DNA of 64,000 nt from Strigamia acuminata (taxonomy: Eukaryota; Arthropoda; Chilopoda; Geophilomorpha; Linotaeniidae), in the NCBI GenBank assembly GCA_949358305.1, contig OX442320.1:7270259-7334258 (forward strand), given 5' to 3'. Below, in pieces: positions 60,728-64,000 of the stretch (its first letter is position 1; the number at the start of each line of letters is the position of its first letter). The notes beneath the pieces are model-generated. The model did not search any database. It saw nothing but the letters and a program-made list of their open reading frames with translations, and had not been told where the DNA came from. Made by a program: the position numbers and the translations under genes.

Positions 60728-61396
60728 GTTCAGGTAACTTTCCCCCTCTCGAGTTGAAGGTCAAAAGACACATTCCCCGAACAAAAAACAAAAAAGTAGG
60801 GGTGAATCCACACCCAATCGACCCCTAGTTGATGATCCCTGAGCGAAAACTATCTCTGAAATCTTTGTTTGATTTCTGACACTCCTGACAAGCTTATCTG
60901 ATGCTGATTTTTAGAAAAATAATAATGCTAAAAAGCATTTTTTTTAAAAATATTTTTTTAAATTAAAAACATTTAAAATTCGGAATAAAATTTGAATATT
61001 TCTTAGTTTGATTGATGATTCACGTGCAGGGAATATCCGCTTTTGGCCACATGTTGCATTCGGATAATTTTTCATGAGGATGATTATGATTACACACGGT
61101 TTTGTATTATTTTTTATTTAAAAAAAGGGAATTAATTCGTCATAATCATTTGTATAATGGCCGGAGTTTTGTAATCGAGTAAAAATGTGGTTATCTGTAA
61201 TTAGCAGCTGGTGCGCGCAAAGACGAGTGGAAAAATAGAAAAATAAAAATAAAAACAAGATCCACGTGTTTTTTTTTAATGCAAAATGAACAATTAATTA
61301 ATTATATATTTTCTCTTTATATTTTCTAGGTTGGCAAGTTTAAATAAGAATAAAAAATTGCATCGTTGGTTTCGTGTTCCCTTTCCTCAGCTGACC

Positions 61397-64000
61397 ATGG
61401 GCAGTCAGCAGTTCTGTCTCCGATGGAACAACCATCAAATGAACATGTTGAACGTGTTCGAAAGCCTCCTGCAGAACGAGGTGTTGGTGGACGTGACACT
61501 GGCCTGCGACGGACTCACGTTGAAGGCGCATAAGGTGGTGCTGTCGGCGTGCAGTCCGTATTTCCAGACGCTGTTCATGGACAACCCGTGCAAACATCCG
61601 ATCGTATTTCTAAAAGACGTGCGCTACTGCGATCTCAAGGCGCTCATCGACTTTATGTACAAGGGCGAGGTGAACGTGGGTCAGGACCAGCTGACGGCGC
61701 TGCTGACCACGGCCGAGTCGCTGAAAATCAAAGGATTGGCCGAGGTGGCGGGCGGAAACGGCGGCGCTTTCTGCACCAACTCGGGCACGGAGACGCAGAT
61801 CCATCCGGCGAGCCGCGTGCATTTGAGCTCGAGCGGGAACGGGACGTCGTCGGCGGAGGCGGGCGTGCCGTCGCCGCACAGACACGGCGGTCATCACTCG
61901 GTGACCGTCGATAAGATGCCTTCGGCGACGTCGTTGATGCAGCCGGCGAATTCGCTGTCGATTCGCGGGTACGGGCATTCGATGTCGACGTCGCCGCCGC
62001 CGAAACGACGGAAAACGAAGCCGAGAAAGCGGATTCCGGAGAGCGCGCTCATTTGCTCGGATCCGGAGGATTCGGACGCGCTCGATCTCGCCACCACTAC
62101 GCCGGAGATGATCGAGTCGTGCGTGGATTTGCCGCCCGCAGACAACACTCTGTCCGAGACGAGCGAAACGAACGTCGAGGATGTCAAGCCGAACATTTCC
62201 ATTTTAGAAATGGCCAACCAAAGCCGGATGCACTCTTACCACTACGAACAGCAACAGATCGGTGAAGAAAACCATCCGAGTCCCGAAAACAAGGTGAGAA
62301 ATAACTAAAATGAATGTAAAATGAATGTAAAATGAATGCAAAATGAACATATAAGAGCCACTCTTGAATTGTGCGATGTATTTGCATCGCAATCTGCAAA
62401 TCTGTCGTTCGGAATTTGATGAAATTTGGTGTTTTAGGTTGTAGGTTGCGAAATTAATTATTTGTTTAATTTTCAGCAATCCTATTCATCGAATCAAAAC
62501 CAATTTTCCGTTTCCGTTCCTAAACCACCAATTGTGCCCACTCAGCAGAGGTTGGGCGCCATTTTGCCGAAGCCACCATTATTGTCGGTCATACCGTCGT
62601 CTGCCGTGAGCCCGGTGCCATCTACTTCCGCACCCGAAGCTACGATTCAAGGTAAAATTAACTGGGGGAACCAATATGATTTATTTGTTTTTTTTTTGAT
62701 TTTGTTTGTGGGGGGGTTGTCTTCGTTTAAGTGCCTAGATGTGTGTAATTGGTTTTGATTTTAGGGGTAATAACCTGCACGTGACATTACTTTAATAAAT
62801 TGGACATAGGAAGATGTTATCACGAAGGGACATGCGTGAAAATAATTGAGCAATGCGCAACTGAGCAAATTAAAGAAAGAAAAAAAATATATATGTGAGA
62901 GTCTGAGGGAAAATTCCCAGTTCATGACTAGATATATATAAAAAAGATTATTTTTCAGTTGGCTAAGCAGGTCACATTAAAGTGGAGTTGAAGATCGTGT
63001 GGGTCTATTTCAGGGTTGTTGGCGTGGCTGGGTTTTTGAAAATTTCCCAATACGCCAGAATTAAGCTTAAAGTTCACTTACTGGACGGTTTTTGCAAATT
63101 AATATAAATATATATATTTTTTAAACGTTTAATGTGACTTTTGAATTGCTATTGATTTTTCGTTAATGATGGCAGCAGGTGTTAAACAAAGAAAACATTT
63201 TACATAATTCATGGCACGCTTCACCCCAGTTTGAGTAATTATTATTATTTTTGTTGCTTTTTTTCTTCTTTTTTTGAATTTAAGGTTGTTACTAATATTT
63301 TGTTTACATTTATGTCAGCTGGGAATTTAATGCCACTAATCAGCCCATTTAAAAAAATTTATATATATTTTTTTTTTTTTTGGAAAAAAAAAAAACCTGG
63401 TGTTGTTTTGTGTTACTAATACCCCATTGAAAGCTTCAGGTGGTTTGAAATTTGTAGAAATTTTTTTTTTTTTTTAAATATATTATTCGGTAACATTTTT
63501 TAACTTCGTTTGTGTGGATCTGTTGGTGGCGGGAAAAGTAAGTTTTTTCGTTTCCCTTGTAGGCCCTGGCTGTTGAGGGAATAAATTATTATTTATTTTT
63601 AATTTTTTTTTTTGGTTAATTTTATTTTTAATTTTATATATATATATAAAAAAAAATATTTTTATCCTCCAATCCCTGGTGTTGGCAGCTTGTCGGGTGG
63701 CTGTGTAAGTGCTCGCCTAAATAATTACTAAATTAATAAAAAGAAAAAAAGAAATTTGTTTTTATATTTTATTTATTTGTTTAATTTAATTTTGTCATTA
63801 TTTTTATTTTTCTTCTGTTTGTTTTTCGTTTCTTCCTTTCTTGCTTGCAGACCCGGCTGGGTGGCCAGAAAGGAAGAAACGAGAGTACCACTGCGAGCAC
63901 TGCCAGGCCTCGTTCGACAGCAAGAAAGTGTTTTATAAACACGGGTGTCCGCGAGTACGCGTCGGATTCACCTGCGACGTATGTGGCAGTTTCTTCCCCA
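61397..64000 (+). CDS. BTB zinc-finger transcription factor, TTK/lola/fruitless type (3' end outside window)
   Basis: The ATG at 61397 (CAGCTGACCATGG) starts MGSQQFCLRWNNHQMNMLNV, a TTK-type BTB domain with VDVTLACDGLTLKAHKVVLS, ACSPYFQTLFMDNPCKHPIV and FMYKGEVNVGQDQLTALL. Such domains dimerise and sometimes form higher oligomers. The exon 61397-62293 continues through a Ser/His-rich region, a basic nuclear signal (PPPKRRKTKPRKR near residue 220) and an acidic stretch (SDPEDSDALD). Exon 62477-62651 is Pro/Ser/Gln-rich. Exon 63851 onward encodes PERKKREYHCEHCQASFDSK, a finger of C2HC character, then FTCDVCGSFFP, where the window stops. Phases 0 and 1 match across the joins. Genes of this group often swap C-terminal finger exons, so other 3' exons may follow. 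FMYKGEVNVGQ is fru-like, but I cannot name the orthologue. Confidence 0.88.

Noticed and set aside
61610-61978. Antisense Arg-rich ORF over the BTB exon
   Set aside because: It is a shadow of the GC-rich BTB coding exon with no independent signals.

Overview
The window is a piece of an arthropod nuclear genome, most likely an insect. The genes are split by many short AT-rich GT-AG introns. Trio carries two GEF cassettes but no Ig or kinase module, as in flies. Milton/TRAK, TTK-type BTB zinc-finger and DM9-repeat proteins are all present. MSH4, which Drosophila lacks, is here, so this is not a drosophilid. I saw no rRNA, tRNA, CRISPR array or bacterial-type operon. Exon coordinates were worked out by hand from splice sites and reading phase and may be off by a few bases.

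Layout. Positions 1-17200 (+) hold the 3' part of trio, whose 5' end lies outside the window. Positions 17779-19761 (-) hold two tandem DM9-repeat genes. Positions 20263-25486 (-) hold three tandem regucalcin/SMP-30 genes. Positions 25891-31332 (-) hold an SLC4 bicarbonate transporter, here called SLC4-1. Positions 32067-36285 (-) hold the meiotic MutS homologue MSH4, and 36592-38331 (-) hold ZC3H15. Positions 38335-42830 are intergenic with nested inverted-repeat elements. Positions 42861-48453 (+) hold a second, NBC/NDAE-like SLC4 gene, SLC4-2. Positions 49498-50373 (+) hold a small unrecognised acidic protein, gene X. Positions 50625-51455 hold a partial, internally deleted copy of the SLC4-2 3' end together with the gene X promoter block. 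Positions 52385-58401 (+) hold milton. From 59211 to the window end lies a BTB zinc-finger gene that runs off the edge.

The genes do not form one pathway. Themes that recur are tandem or local duplication (DM9 x2, regucalcin x3, SLC4 x2 plus a fragment), internal promoters or alternative first exons (trio, milton, probably the BTB gene), and introns swollen by minisatellites or nested miniature transposons. I found no convincing new multi-gene system. The most unusual items are the rearranged SLC4 duplication that also copied a neighbour's promoter, the nested elements with intact target-site duplications, and the tandem arrays inside SLC4-1 introns.
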